Positions 8,417-19,116 of a stretch of DNA of 64,000 nucleotides are shown here, piece by piece (the stretch's first letter is position 1; every line of letters begins with the position of its first letter). The position numbers and the translations under genes are program-made. Source of the DNA: Chachezhania antarctica (GTDB taxonomy: Bacteria; Pseudomonadota; Alphaproteobacteria; Rhodobacterales; Rhodobacteraceae); the NCBI RefSeq assembly GCF_003646465.1, contig NZ_QZEX01000002.1, positions 1-64,000 on the forward strand, read 5' to 3'. The notes beneath the pieces were generated by a model that saw only the letters and a program-made list of their open reading frames with translations, searched no databases and was not told the origin of the DNA.

Positions 8417-9390
8417 CGCGGACCTAACCCCATCAGGCGGCGCAGTTGCGGCAGCGTTTCCTCTCCCGCTGTCAGCGGCAGGATCGCCACGCCGAACCGG
8501 CGCTGCCAGTCGAGCACCTCGGCCAGCCGGCCCTCGGCCATCTCCTGCAACCCGCGGCGGGTGCCGGGGGTGTTCGTGTCGATCACGGCCTGCAGCTCTC
8601 CGTCCGTCACGACCAGCTTCAGGCCCTTGGGCAGGCTCCCGGCGCTGGGGTCGGTCACGGAAACAAGAATCAGGTCGTTATGCTGCGACAGGCCCGACAC
8701 GATTCGCGCGGTTTCATCGTCCACGCCGTCGAAATCGGACAGCACCACGATCAGGTGATTGCGCTTGGCGATCCGCGCGACGGACCGCAGGACGTGGGAC
8801 AGCCCGATGGGCGCGACGGTGGGCGCTTCGGCGTTCAGCAGCCCGTTTGCATCGGCCAGCGCCGTGAGAAACCGGTTCAGCGCGCGGCGGCTGCGCTGGG
8901 GGCGGATTTCGGCCAGAAGCGTGTCGCCAAAGACGATACCGCCCACCCGGTCGCCCTGATCCAGGATCCGGTACGCGGCAATGGCGGCAGCTTCGGCGGC
9001 GGTGACGGATTTCATGTTGCGGACCGTGCCGAAAAACATGCTCATCCGCTGATCGACCACCAGCAGCGCCGGGCGGTCGCGTTCTTCGGTCATCACGCGG
9101 ATATGGGGTTCACCAGTGCGCGCCGTCACCTTCCAGTCGATGGCGCGGATGTCGTCACCCGGCAGGTAGGTGCGCAGTTCCTCGAAGTTCAGGCCCCGCC
9201 CCCGCAGGCGCGAGGCATGGCGGCCGTTCAACACCGATTGCACCGGCTGGTGCGGCAGGAAGCTGAGCCCGCGCGCCGGGCCTTCAAGGCTGCGCAGGTG
9301 GCCCAGATCGGTGTGGATCCGCGGGTCGCGCGTGGCTTCGCCCTGCCGCGGCAGGGTTCCGGTCCGGATACGGGCGGCGCGGTCTCGCAT
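8413..9390 (-). CDS. DUF58 domain protein (MoxR-associated, VWA-like)
   Basis: A 325-residue DUF58 protein. The hallmark GRGLNFEELRTYLPGDDIR and IDWKVTARTGEPHIRVMTEER lie near residues 60-105. A degenerate VWA-like fold follows (PALLVVDQRMSMFFGT and HLIVVLSDFDGVDDET). I start it at ATG 9390 because AGGAG lies about nine bases upstream; the frame runs further but overlaps moxR. It begins 10 bp after the moxR stop and overlaps the DUF4381 start by four bases. DUF58 proteins accompany MoxR ATPases very widely, and the pair is presumed to work as a chaperone-like unit. Confidence 0.9.
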   Translation of the reverse strand: MRDRAARIRTGTLPRQGEATRDPRIHTDLGHLRSLEGPARGLSFLPHQPVQSVLNGRHASRLRGRGLNFEELRTYLPGDDIRAIDWKVTARTGEPHIRVMTEERDRPALLVVDQRMSMFFGTVRNMKSVTAAEAAAIAAYRILDQGDRVGGIVFGDTLLAEIRPQRSRRALNRFLTALADANGLLNAEAPTVAPIGLSHVLRSVARIAKRNHLIVVLSDFDGVDDETARIVSGLSQHNDLILVSVTDPSAGSLPKGLKLVVTDGELQAVIDTNTPGTRRGLQEMAEGRLAEVLDWQRRFGVAILPLTAGEETLPQLRRLMGLGPR

Positions 9391-9400
9391 CGCGTATCTC

Positions 9401-10396
9401 CTAGGGCAGCGCGACCTGGCGTACCAGTTCGGCCACCACGGCATCGGGCGTGACGCCTTCGCCCTGCGCTTCGTAACTCAGGCCCAGCCGGTGGCGCAGC
9501 ACGTCGGGGATCACGGCGCGGATATCTTCCGGGTCGACATAGTCGCGGCCTTCCAGCCACGCCCGCGTGCGTCCGCACTTGTCCAGCGCCAGCGAGGCGC
9601 GGGGCGAGCCGCCGATCTCGATCCAGCGTTTCAGATCGTCGCCATAGGCCTCGGGGTGGCGGGTCGCGTCGATCAGGTCGGCGATATAGCGCTCCATCTC
9701 GGGCGCGATGTGCAGGGCCGCGATCTCGCGCCGGGCGGCGAAGACGGCGTCTTGCGGGATGGGTGCGGGGCGTTCGGCGGGGGTGCCTGCCGATTGCGCG
9801 GCGATCTCCTCGGCACGGACAAGGCGGATCACCTCGACCTCGTCCTCGACCGGGGGATAGGTGATGTTCACGTGCATCAGGAACCGGTCCATCTGCGCTT
9901 CGGGCAGCGGATAGGTACCCTCCTGCTCGATGGGGTTCTGGGTGGCCATCACCATGAACAGCGGTTCCATCTTGTGGGTGGTGCCCGCGACGGTGACCTG
10001 CCGTTCCTCCATCGCTTCCAGCAGTGCCGCCTGCACCTTGGCGGGGGCGCGGTTGATCTCGTCCCCCAGGACGAGATTGGCGAAGATCGGACCCGGATCG
10101 AACCGGAACGAGCTCCCTTCGTCGGACTGCACGTAGACTTCCGTCCCCGTGACGTCGGACGGCAGCAGATCGGGCGTGAACTGGATGCGCGAGAACTTGC
10201 ATTCAAGGTTCTTCGCCAGTGCCTTGACCGCGCGCGTCTTGGCCAGCCCCGGCAGGCCTTCGACCAGCAGGTTGCCATTGGCCAGCAGACCGATCAGCAG
10301 CCGTTCGATCACGTCGGTCTGGCCGATGATCGCCCCCCGCATCCGTTCGCGCAGCGTGTCGATCCGGGCACGGGGCGTGGCGGTTTCATCGGTCAT
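9401..10396 (-). CDS. MoxR-family AAA+ ATPase
   Basis: A 331-residue cytosolic AAA_3 ATPase and the first gene of the Bat operon. Walker A is GLPGLAKTRAVKALA, Walker B is LVLGDEINRAPAKVQAALLE, sensor 1 is MATQNPIEQEGTYPLPEAQ and the arginine-finger region is MDRFLMH. The lid domain follows (PRASLALDKCGRTRAWLEGRDYV). It is transcribed with the DUF58, DUF4381 and two VWA genes, the standard MoxR-VWA partnership, in which the ATPase remodels or activates VWA-bound targets. The operon promoter must lie in the 434-bp gap shared with the divergent cytochrome gene. Confidence 0.93.
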   Translation of the reverse strand: MTDETATPRARIDTLRERMRGAIIGQTDVIERLLIGLLANGNLLVEGLPGLAKTRAVKALAKNLECKFSRIQFTPDLLPSDVTGTEVYVQSDEGSSFRFDPGPIFANLVLGDEINRAPAKVQAALLEAMEERQVTVAGTTHKMEPLFMVMATQNPIEQEGTYPLPEAQMDRFLMHVNITYPPVEDEVEVIRLVRAEEIAAQSAGTPAERPAPIPQDAVFAARREIAALHIAPEMERYIADLIDATRHPEAYGDDLKRWIEIGGSPRASLALDKCGRTRAWLEGRDYVDPEDIRAVIPDVLRHRLGLSYEAQGEGVTPDAVVAELVRQVALP

Positions 10397-10830
10397 GAGA
10401 GTGTCTCCACGGTCGTGCGCCGCCCTGGCCGGCAGCCTGTATTGTCGTGCGGCGGCCTGCCCGCCACGGTCGGTGGCGCTCTTCGCCTGATGCGAAGGTT
10501 TACCATTTCCCGCGCAACCGCAAGGCTTTCTCCCGGCGGATCCCCGCCCGCCGTGTTCACGGCATGACCGGCCCCCGTCACGGACCTATGCCAATGCCAC
10601 GTCCATTTAACGTCCCGCCCAGGGGCACCCCGGGCCGCGCCCGATCACACCGCGATGAGCAACATATCGGGCAATGGGCTGCCCTGTGGACCTCCCTTGC
10701 GTCTTGGTGCACGGTGACATCAAAATCCGACTTTTCGGTCGGCAGTCGCGGTCCCCGGTTGGCGCGCGCGTTGTTGATGATGAGTGAGCGAGCGGAGCCC
10801 CTGCCCCGCACAGCCAAGAGGTTCGACCCG
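10397..10830. other. 434-bp divergent intergenic region (moxR operon / multiheme cytochrome)
   Basis: No convincing gene is visible. The open frame of the cytochrome extends upstream through this region, but the translated sequence is Arg/Pro-rich without family resemblance, and a clear signal peptide starts at 10831. It must hold the promoters of both the moxR operon and the cytochrome gene. I see no strong sigma-70 boxes or long palindrome. Confidence 0.5.
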
Positions 10831-12795
10831 ATGCTCTACCGCCTGAGCTGCCTTCTGCTTCTCACACTGTCCCAGCCCGTGTTCGCCGAGGATCTGGAGC
10901 TTCCGGATGCGCGCGGCTACCTTGGGTCGGACACCTGCATCAGCTGCCACGAACAGGCAGGCGAGGACTGGCGGCAATCGCACCACGCGCTGGCGTGGAC
11001 GGAAACGTCACCGGAAAACATCGTCGCCGATTTCGACGGCACGTCCTTCCATCAGGGCGACATGGAGGCGCGGTTCAGCCTGTCAGCTGACGGCACGCCC
11101 CGCATTTCGGTGACCGAGATCGACGGCGTCACCACCGAATATCCCGTCCATTCCGTCGTCGGGATCGAACCCCTGCAGCAATACGTGCTGGAAACCGAAC
11201 CGGGCCGCCTGCAAAGCTTCGACGTGGTCTGGGACACGGAACAGGAACGCTGGTTCCACCTGTACCCGGAAAGCGACTACCCGCCCGACGATTCCCTGCA
11301 TTGGAGCGGCGTCTACAAGAACTGGAACGGCCGCTGCGCGGCGTGCCACGCCACAGGCTTTACGGCGAACTACGATTCCGAGACCCGCAGCTATGCCTCG
11401 ACCCAGGTCGAGATCGGCGTGGGGTGCGAGGCCTGTCACGGCCCCGGCGCGGCCCATGTGAAATGGGTCGAAAGCCTTGAGACCACCCAAACCCCGCCGC
11501 CCGCCGCCTATGGCTTCCCCGTAGACATGTCCGACCCGGCCGCGGCAATCGACCAGTGCGGCACCTGCCATTCCCGGCGCGAGCATTTCTACGATGGCAA
11601 CCCGCCGCCGGGACTGCCCTTCAACGACGCCTACAACATCGTCCCGCTGCATGCGGGCCTCTACGAGGCTGACGGGCAGATCCTGGACGAGGTCTATGTC
11701 TATGGCTCGTTCCTGCAATCCAAGATGTATGCCGAAGGCGTGTCCTGCAACGATTGCCACCTGCCGCACGAGGCGACGCTGAAGGCCGATGGCAACGCAG
11801 TCTGTGCCCAGTGCCACAGCCCGGCCGGCAATCCGCGGTTCCCCGACCTGCCGCTGAAGGTCTTCGACGGGCCGGAGCATACGCATCACCCGAAAGGCTC
11901 TGACGGGGCGATGTGCAAGAACTGCCACATGGTCGAACGCGTCTACATGGGCAACGACTGGCGGGCGGATCACTCCTTCCGCATCCCGCGGCCGGACCTG
12001 TTCCCGGTGACAGGCGCACCCGACGCGTGTTCGACCTGTCACGCGGACAAGACGGCGAAATGGGCCGCCGACCAGATTGCCGAATGGTTCCCCGACAGCG
12101 ACAAGCGCGGGCCCCATTACGGAGAGATCATCGCCGCCGGCCGCCGCGATCCGCACGCGGCCACGCCTCAGCTTGAAACCTTGGCGACTGCGCAGGATCA
12201 GCCCGGTCTGGTGCGGGCCACCGCGCTCTGGCTACTCGACAACACAAGCGATCCGGCGGTGGCCGAGGAGATGGTGAAGCTCTTCGACGATCCCGACCCG
12301 CTGGTTCGCGCCGCCGCCGCGCGGCTGCAACGCCGGACGGGGCCGGAAGCGCGGGCCGAGAACCTGCCCGACCTGCTCGACGATCCAGTCCGCGCCGTTC
12401 GCATGTCCGCGGCACAGGCGATGCTGACCGGCCAGCCGGGGCGCATGGACGCGGTGGCAATGGCCGATCTGCGTGCCGCGCTGGGCGAATGGCAGGCATC
12501 GGTCCAAAGCCGGCTGGATTTCCCGGAAACGCATCTGCAACTGGGCGGCACCGCGCTGGTGAACCGCAACCTGCCCGCCGCGGCCTCCGCCTTTGCGGAA
12601 GCCGCGCGTCTGGATCCGCAGCAGGTGGATGCGTGGGTCATGCAGGCCCGGATCGCGCTGGCGCAGGGCGATCAGCAGACGGCCATCCGCGTGCTGCAGG
12701 AGGGCGCGGACGCCAATCCCGGCGCGATCACGATACAGGAGATGCTGATGGATCTGACCGGGGGCGCGGGCAGCCTGCTGCCGCCCGGCAAGTGA
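10831..12795 (+). CDS. Secreted eight-heme cytochrome c with HEAT/TPR-like C-terminus
   Basis: A 654-residue periplasmic protein. The signal peptide is residues 1-19 (MLYRLSCLLLLTLSQPVFA). Eight CXXCH heme-binding sites are visible: CISCH, CAACH, CEACH, CGTCH, CNDCH, CAQCH, CKNCH and CSTCH, all in about the first 410 residues. The C-terminal third is helical: HEAT-like units (DPAVAEEMVKLFDDPDPLVR, DDPVRAVRMSAAQAML), then TPR-like units (NLPAAASAFAEAARLDPQQV, GDQQTAIRVLQEGADANPGA). The layout fits the cytochrome c554 / doubled-CXXCH proteins with TPRs seen in many proteobacteria. Function (electron carrier, or redox enzyme of unknown substrate) is not determined. I chose ATG 10831 for the signal peptide and the AGAGG upstream. 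It is divergent from the moxR operon. Confidence 0.85.
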   Translation: MLYRLSCLLLLTLSQPVFAEDLELPDARGYLGSDTCISCHEQAGEDWRQSHHALAWTETSPENIVADFDGTSFHQGDMEARFSLSADGTPRISVTEIDGVTTEYPVHSVVGIEPLQQYVLETEPGRLQSFDVVWDTEQERWFHLYPESDYPPDDSLHWSGVYKNWNGRCAACHATGFTANYDSETRSYASTQVEIGVGCEACHGPGAAHVKWVESLETTQTPPPAAYGFPVDMSDPAAAIDQCGTCHSRREHFYDGNPPPGLPFNDAYNIVPLHAGLYEADGQILDEVYVYGSFLQSKMYAEGVSCNDCHLPHEATLKADGNAVCAQCHSPAGNPRFPDLPLKVFDGPEHTHHPKGSDGAMCKNCHMVERVYMGNDWRADHSFRIPRPDLFPVTGAPDACSTCHADKTAKWAADQIAEWFPDSDKRGPHYGEIIAAGRRDPHAATPQLETLATAQDQPGLVRATALWLLDNTSDPAVAEEMVKLFDDPDPLVRAAAARLQRRTGPEARAENLPDLLDDPVRAVRMSAAQAMLTGQPGRMDAVAMADLRAALGEWQASVQSRLDFPETHLQLGGTALVNRNLPAAASAFAEAARLDPQQVDAWVMQARIALAQGDQQTAIRVLQEGADANPGAITIQEMLMDLTGGAGSLLPPGK

Positions 12796-12829
12796 AGCGG
12801 CCCGGCATGGCGCCGGACCCTTCCGCACG

Positions 12830-13555
12830 TCAGTCCTTGTGACGTGCGCGCCAGTCTTCGAACCGTGTCAGCGTGTCGTCATGCGTCGGCGGATAGAGCC
12901 CGATCACCGGCGTTCCCGCCAGCACTTCCTGACGGACGAATTCCTCGAAATCCTCCATCCCGGCGCATTCCGCTGCAATTTCGTCGGCCAGATGCGCCGG
13001 CAGAATCACCACGCCGTCATGGTCGCCCACCACCACGTCGCCCGGGAACACCGCCGCATCGCCGCAGGCAATGGGGACGTTGATGTCGATGGCCTCGTGT
13101 AGTGTCAGGTTCGTGGGCGCCGACGGCCCCGCGCAAAAGGCCGGCATGTCCAGCGCGCCGATGCCGTCGAAATCGCGGAAGCCCGCGTCCGACACGATCC
13201 CCGCCCCGCCCCGGAGCGCCAGCCGCGTCACAAGGATCGACCCGGCGGTGGCCGCGCGCGCGTCCTTGCGGCCATCCATGATCAGCACCCAGCCCGGCGG
13301 GCAGGTCTCGATTGCGACGCGCTGGGGGTGGTCGGGATTGCGGAAGACGGTGATCGGATTGCGATCCTCGCGCGAGGGAATGTAGCGAAGGGTAAAGGCC
13401 TGCCCCACCATGTTTTCAGGTTTTGGCGCTACGGGCCGGACGCCCTGCACGTACTGGTTGCGCAGCCCCCGCTTGAACAGCGCGGTGCAGATCGACGCGG
13501 TGGAGATGCGCATCAGCGTCTCGCGCGTGTCGTCGGAAAGGATGTAGTCGGTCAT
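12830..13555 (-). CDS. RraA-family protein, likely 2-keto acid aldolase
   Basis: A 241-residue member of the RraA / HMG (4-hydroxy-4-methyl-2-oxoglutarate) aldolase family. It has the active-site loop GGAGIVSDAGFRDFDGIG, whose Arg-Asp pair is the catalytic and metal-binding signature of the aldolases, and PGDVVVGDHDGVVILP near the C-terminus. The MRISTASICTALFKRG start is typical. It follows the dehydratase gene by 8 bp and is the last gene of SMP-30 lactonase - dehydratase - RraA. The inferred role is cleavage of a 2-keto-3-deoxy sugar acid (for example 2-keto-3-deoxy-L-arabonate to pyruvate and glycolaldehyde). The RNase E inhibitor role of E. coli RraA is unlikely in this context. Confidence 0.85.
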   Translation of the reverse strand: MTDYILSDDTRETLMRISTASICTALFKRGLRNQYVQGVRPVAPKPENMVGQAFTLRYIPSREDRNPITVFRNPDHPQRVAIETCPPGWVLIMDGRKDARAATAGSILVTRLALRGGAGIVSDAGFRDFDGIGALDMPAFCAGPSAPTNLTLHEAIDINVPIACGDAAVFPGDVVVGDHDGVVILPAHLADEIAAECAGMEDFEEFVRQEVLAGTPVIGLYPPTHDDTLTRFEDWRARHKD

Positions 13556-13563
13556 CTGTGGCC

Positions 13564-15296
<1,733 letters not shown>

Positions 15297-15300
<4 letters not shown>

Positions 15301-16178
15301 GCGGGTGTTTTCCTGCCATATGGTGTTGTGCGCGCGCCCCGGACCGGCCCGTCCCACGCCAGAAGCGCGCCGCCTGCCCCGTCGCGATGGGCCGAGGTCA
15401 GGTAGATCCGCCGCCCGTCCGCGCCGCCGAAAGCGGGCTTGGTGGGCGCGGGAAACGGGATGGCGTGGCGTTCCATCAGGGTGCCGTCGGGGGAAAAGCG
15501 GTACAGTTCCGCCCCGCCGACACCGGCGATCCAGTAGGCTCCGTCTGCATCCAGCGCCGCGCCGTCGGGGCGGCCCGGAAGATCGTTGAAAATGCGAAAC
15601 TCGGCCCGGCGGTCCAGCGCGGGAATGCCGTTTTCGACGGGCAGCGTCCAGACGGTCTGCACCGTGGCGTGACAATCCGAGAAATAGAGCCGCGCGCGCG
15701 CAGCGTCCCATGCAAGGCCGTTGGCCGTCAGAAGTCCGTTCAGGATGGATGTGATCGATCCATCCGGATCAAGGCGGAAGAGCGTGCCGATGGGCTTGCG
15801 GTTCTCCGGGTCCATCGTCGCGAACCAGAGCCTACCGTCGCTGTCGGTGCAGGCATCGTTGCAGCGCACGCCAATCTGGGGAAGGTCGGCAATGCGGGAG
15901 AACGTGGCCGGCCCGGTGTCGAACCGGAAGATCCCCGTCTCCATCCCCACAACCGGCGCGCCGTCCGTGGAGAGCTGAACGAACCCCGGCATCTCGGGCG
16001 TGGTCCATGTGCGGGTTTGGCCCTCCGGATCGGTGCGCAGCAACAGCTGCCCGTCGATATCCACCCACCAGAGCGCCTGCTCCTCCACCGACCAGACCGG
16101 GCTTTCGCCCAGGGCCGCGGTGACCTGGCCGACAGGCGCGAAGCCGCTGGTGTGCTGATCGCCGGTTTCCCCTGTCAC
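15297..16178 (-). CDS. SMP-30/gluconolactonase family lactonase
   Basis: A 293-residue six-bladed beta-propeller lactonase. Metal and active-site residues are visible in order: ESPVWSVEEQALWWVDI (Glu), VRCNDACTDSDGRLWFATMD (Asn and Asp), LTANGLAWD (Asn) and GRPDGAALDADGAYWIAG (Asp). It would open an aldonolactone to the sugar acid. The GTG at 16178 is chosen because GGAGGGGG precedes it; the frame runs to 16262 through the promoter region. It is the first gene of the catabolic operon, is coupled to the dehydratase by a four-base overlap, and is divergent from the TRAP transporter. Confidence 0.9.
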
Positions 16179-16222
16179 TCTGCCCCCTCCCCTTCGTCCC
16201 GCAACCCGGGCCGATAAATCCG

Positions 16223-16250
16223 TTGACAAATTCTGGATCGCACACCTAAT
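16223..16250 (+). promoter_or_regulatory. Candidate sigma-70 promoter of the TRAP operon
   Basis: TTGACA (16223-16228) is a perfect -35 box. After a 16-bp spacer comes CCTAAT (16245-16250), a 4/6 match to the -10 box. Transcription would begin near 16257, about 45 bases before the DctP ATG. The -10 overlaps one palindrome, and a second palindrome lies just downstream. Confidence 0.4.
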
Positions 16251-16254
16251 GTGC
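16240..16254. promoter_or_regulatory. Candidate GntR operator 1: GCACA-N5-TGTGC
   Basis: A perfect 5-bp inverted repeat (GCACA / TGTGC) with a 5-bp centre covers the putative -10 box in the divergent promoter between the lactonase operon and the TRAP operon. The size suits a dimeric GntR/FadR-type regulator such as the one encoded at 19117. The assignment is inferred from position. Confidence 0.4.
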
Positions 16255-16260
16255 CACTGC

Positions 16261-16276
16261 AACTAAAATATTAGTT
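16261..16276. promoter_or_regulatory. Candidate operator 2: AACTAA-N4-TTAGTT
   Basis: A perfect 6-bp inverted repeat (AACTAA / TTAGTT) with centre AATA lies just after the expected transcription start and before the Shine-Dalgarno GGGAGGA of the DctP gene. It is AT-rich in a GC-rich genome. It may be a second regulator site, possibly for a different protein from palindrome 1 because the half-sites differ. Confidence 0.4.
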
Positions 16277-16302
16277 TGCTCAGATCCGATTGGGAGGACG
16301 AC

Positions 16303-17283
16303 ATGAAACCACTTTGCGGACCACGCGCCCTGGCGGCGCTGTTTGCCGCGGGCCTTGCCTTTGCAGCGCCCGCGCAGGCCGAAACGACATTGCGCATCGG
16401 AACGGTGCTCGCCCCCGGCGACCCGATGGGCCAAGGACTGGACAAGTTCGCCGCGGAAGTCGCCGAGGCGACGGGCGGCGAGGTTCAGGTGGACATCTTC
16501 CACAACAGCCAACTCGGCGACACGACCGAGATGCTGGACCAGGCGCGTGCCGGCGCCAACGTGGGCACGGTGACGGACGTCGCCCGCCTTTCGTCCTTCG
16601 TGCCGTCGCTGGCAATCATGTCGGCGCCGTTCCTGTTCGAAACCTATGAAGACGCGGACAAGTTCGCCCTGTCCGAACCCTACATGGCGTGGGGAGAGGA
16701 GCTGACGGACAAGGCCGGGCTCGTGATGCTGGCCTCCAACTGGTACCAGGGTCCGCGCCACGCGCTGACGCAGAAGCCGATCACCGGGCCGGAAGACCTG
16801 TCGGGCGTACGGATGCGCACCATCGGCGCGCCGGTCTGGATCGAAACGATCCGCGCCATGGGCGCCGAACCCACACCCATCGCGTGGGGAGAGGTCTATT
16901 CGGCCCTGCAACTTGGCACCATCGACGCGGCCGAGGCGCAGCCCACAGCGATCAAGGGCGCGAAGCTGTACGAGGTGATCAAGAACGTCACCAAGACGGG
17001 CCATATCCAGCTTGTCACCGCGCTGGTCGTGTCGGCCGACAGCTGGAACGAACTGACCCCCGAACAGCAAGAGATCGTACGAGATCTGGCGGTCGAGAAC
17101 GGGCGCTATGCCTCGGGCCTGACCATCGAGCTGGGCGAACAGGCGCTGGAAGATGTCGCTGCCTCGGGCGTCACCGTCAGCGAGGTCGATCTTGCTCCCT
17201 TCAAGGAGGCCGCGTCGAGTGTGTACCAGCTGCTCGAGTTGGAAAAGGAAGCGGCCATCGTGAACGACGTGCTGTCGAAATGA
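16303..17283 (+). CDS. TRAP transporter substrate-binding protein (DctP family)
   Basis: A 326-residue periplasmic solute receptor with a signal peptide (residues 1-26, ending APAQA). DctP features are visible: LRIGTVLAPGDPMGQGLDKF, GEVQVDIFHNSQLG, LASNWYQGPRHAL and the family signature PEDLSGVRMRTIGAPVWIETIRAMGA (split around the carboxylate-binding Arg in VRMRT), then PIAWGEVYSALQLGTIDAAEAQ. GGGAGGA precedes the ATG. It is the first gene of the TRAP operon and is probably specific for the sugar acid or lactone degraded by the divergent operon. A carboxylate ligand is expected from the family. Confidence 0.93.
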   Translation: MKPLCGPRALAALFAAGLAFAAPAQAETTLRIGTVLAPGDPMGQGLDKFAAEVAEATGGEVQVDIFHNSQLGDTTEMLDQARAGANVGTVTDVARLSSFVPSLAIMSAPFLFETYEDADKFALSEPYMAWGEELTDKAGLVMLASNWYQGPRHALTQKPITGPEDLSGVRMRTIGAPVWIETIRAMGAEPTPIAWGEVYSALQLGTIDAAEAQPTAIKGAKLYEVIKNVTKTGHIQLVTALVVSADSWNELTPEQQEIVRDLAVENGRYASGLTIELGEQALEDVAASGVTVSEVDLAPFKEAASSVYQLLELEKEAAIVNDVLSK

Positions 17284-17305
17284 ACTGGCACGAGGGGGGA
17301 GCAAC

Positions 17306-17803
17306 ATGATGCACCTGTTGGCCCGGGTCGAACGGGCATTGTTCCGGGTCGAAAGCCTTTGTGCCGTAGCCCTCCTCGTCGCCATCGTGTGCCTTGTGGC
17401 CGTGGCGTCCATCGCACGGGCCGTGGGGTCGCCGATCATCTGGTCGATCGAGGTCGCGCAGCTAGCCTTTGTCTGGCTGTGCATCCTGTCGGCTGATCTG
17501 GCGCTGCAAAAGGGGCGCCATTTCGGCCTGTCGATCCTGATCGACGCGATGAGCCCCCGCGCGCAGAGGATCCTTCAGCTGGTCAACATGGCCATCCTGG
17601 CCGCACTGCTGGTACTGCTGCTGGTCTATGCCTGGCGGAACACGGTTCTGATGCATCCCAGGCTTTTCGGAGCCACCCAGATGCACGGATCATGGCTTCA
17701 TGCCTCGATGGTCGTGGGCTTCGCCCTGATGTTGCGCACCGTCTTCACCCGTTTTCTTCAGACCGCCACGGGCACCCTGCCCGGCCCGGCCGCCGGAACC
17801 TGA
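17306..17803 (+). CDS. TRAP transporter small permease (DctQ family)
   Basis: A 165-residue inner-membrane protein with four hydrophobic segments (VALLVAIVCLVAVASIARAV, the EVAQLAFVWLCILSADLAL region, LVNMAILAALLVLLLVYAW and MVVGFALMLRTVF). GSPIIWSIEVAQLAFVWL and LQKGRHFGLSILID are typical DctQ sequence. GGGGGGAG lies upstream of the ATG. It starts 22 bp after the receptor gene and ends 4 bp before the large permease. It pairs with DctM in Na+-driven sugar-acid import. Confidence 0.92.
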   Translation: MMHLLARVERALFRVESLCAVALLVAIVCLVAVASIARAVGSPIIWSIEVAQLAFVWLCILSADLALQKGRHFGLSILIDAMSPRAQRILQLVNMAILAALLVLLLVYAWRNTVLMHPRLFGATQMHGSWLHASMVVGFALMLRTVFTRFLQTATGTLPGPAAGT

Positions 17804-17807
17804 CACC

Positions 17808-19088
17808 ATGCTCATCCTTATTGCCGCGCTCTTCGCGATCTTCCTGTTCGCGGGCCAGCCCGTGGCCTTCGCCCTGGGCCTGGCCGCGATCCCGGTCTTC
17901 ATCCTGTCGGGCACCATGCCGCCCACCGTCGCCGTGCAGAAGATGGTGGCCGCCACGCAAAGCTTTCCCCTGCTGGCCGTGCCCTTCTTCATCCTTGCGG
18001 GCAACCTGATGAACGTGACCGGGATCACCCGCCGCCTTGTCGGCTTCTCGCGCTTGTTGACGGGGTGGATGGCCGGTGGTCTGGCGCAGGTCTCCATCGT
18101 GCTCAGTTTCATGATGGGCGGGATTTCCGGGTCGGCCGTGGCCGACGCCTCGATGGAAAGCCGCCTGCTAGGACCGTCGATGATCGCGCAGGGGTATTCG
18201 CCCGCCGTGACGGCCGCGATCCTGGCCTTCGGGTCGATCATCACGGCAACAATCCCGCCGTCCATCGGGCTGATCCTCTTCGGCTATATCAACGAGGTCT
18301 CGATCGGCCGCCTGTTCCTTGCGGGCGTGATCCCCGGCATCGTGCTGACCGTCACGCTGATGGCCACCGCCTGGATCGTGGCCAAGCGCAAGGGCTACGC
18401 GCCCGACATCCCGACCGTCCCCTCGGGCCGCGAATTGTGGGAGAGCTTCCGCGAAAGCGTCTGGGCGCTGATGTTCCCGGTCATCCTGATCGTGGGCTTC
18501 CGCTTCGGCATCTTCACCGCGACCGAGGCCGGGGCCTTCCTTGTCTTCTACGCGCTGTTCCTTGGCCTCTTCGTCTACCGCGAACTGGATCTAGCCAAGA
18601 TGCGCGAGGCGCTGGAGGATTCGGCACAGGATCTGGGCATGATCATGCTGCTGATCATGATGGCCGGCGTTCTGGGCTATGCCATGACCATCGAACGCGC
18701 CCCGCAGGAGATCACGGCCTTCGCGACCTCCCTGTCCACCGATCCGACCGTGATCCTGCTGATGGTGGTGCTGGTGCTGGTGGTGTCGGGCATGTTTCTT
18801 GAAGGGGCGGCCAACATCCTGCTGATCACGCCCATCGTCATGCCGGTGCTGATCACGGCCGGGTTCGACCCGATCCACATGGGCATCCTGATCATCTTCC
18901 TGATCAACCTCGGTGGGCTCACGCCGCCCGTAGGTGTCATCATGTTCACCGTCTGCGGCATCCTGAACGTCAAGACAGGCGCCTATTCCCGCGCCGCGGC
19001 GCCGTTCTTCCTGGCGTTGCTGATTTTCTTCGTGCTGCTGACGGCCGTGCCGGGCATCTCGACAATGCTGCCGGACGCAATAATGTGA
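17808..19088 (+). CDS. TRAP transporter large permease (DctM family)
   Basis: A 426-residue integral membrane protein with about 12 hydrophobic segments in the usual DctM order. Family signatures include VPFFILAGNLMNVTGITRRL, MMGGISGSAVADASMESRLL, SIITATIPPSIGLILFGY and the C-terminal NLGGLTPPVGVIMFTVCGI. It forms the transport channel with the small permease at 17306. The gene starts 4 bp after that permease, so translation is probably coupled. The GntR regulator gene follows after 28 bp. Confidence 0.95.
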   Translation: MLILIAALFAIFLFAGQPVAFALGLAAIPVFILSGTMPPTVAVQKMVAATQSFPLLAVPFFILAGNLMNVTGITRRLVGFSRLLTGWMAGGLAQVSIVLSFMMGGISGSAVADASMESRLLGPSMIAQGYSPAVTAAILAFGSIITATIPPSIGLILFGYINEVSIGRLFLAGVIPGIVLTVTLMATAWIVAKRKGYAPDIPTVPSGRELWESFRESVWALMFPVILIVGFRFGIFTATEAGAFLVFYALFLGLFVYRELDLAKMREALEDSAQDLGMIMLLIMMAGVLGYAMTIERAPQEITAFATSLSTDPTVILLMVVLVLVVSGMFLEGAANILLITPIVMPVLITAGFDPIHMGILIIFLINLGGLTPPVGVIMFTVCGILNVKTGAYSRAAAPFFLALLIFFVLLTAVPGISTMLPDAIM

Positions 19089-19116
19089 TGCGTCTGAACA
19101 AGGGAACCGCATCCGA

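Noticed and set aside
10447-10830. Longer N-terminus for the multiheme cytochrome (782 residues)
   Set aside because: The extra sequence is Arg/Pro-rich with no conservation, while a standard signal peptide with a ribosome-binding site begins at 10831.
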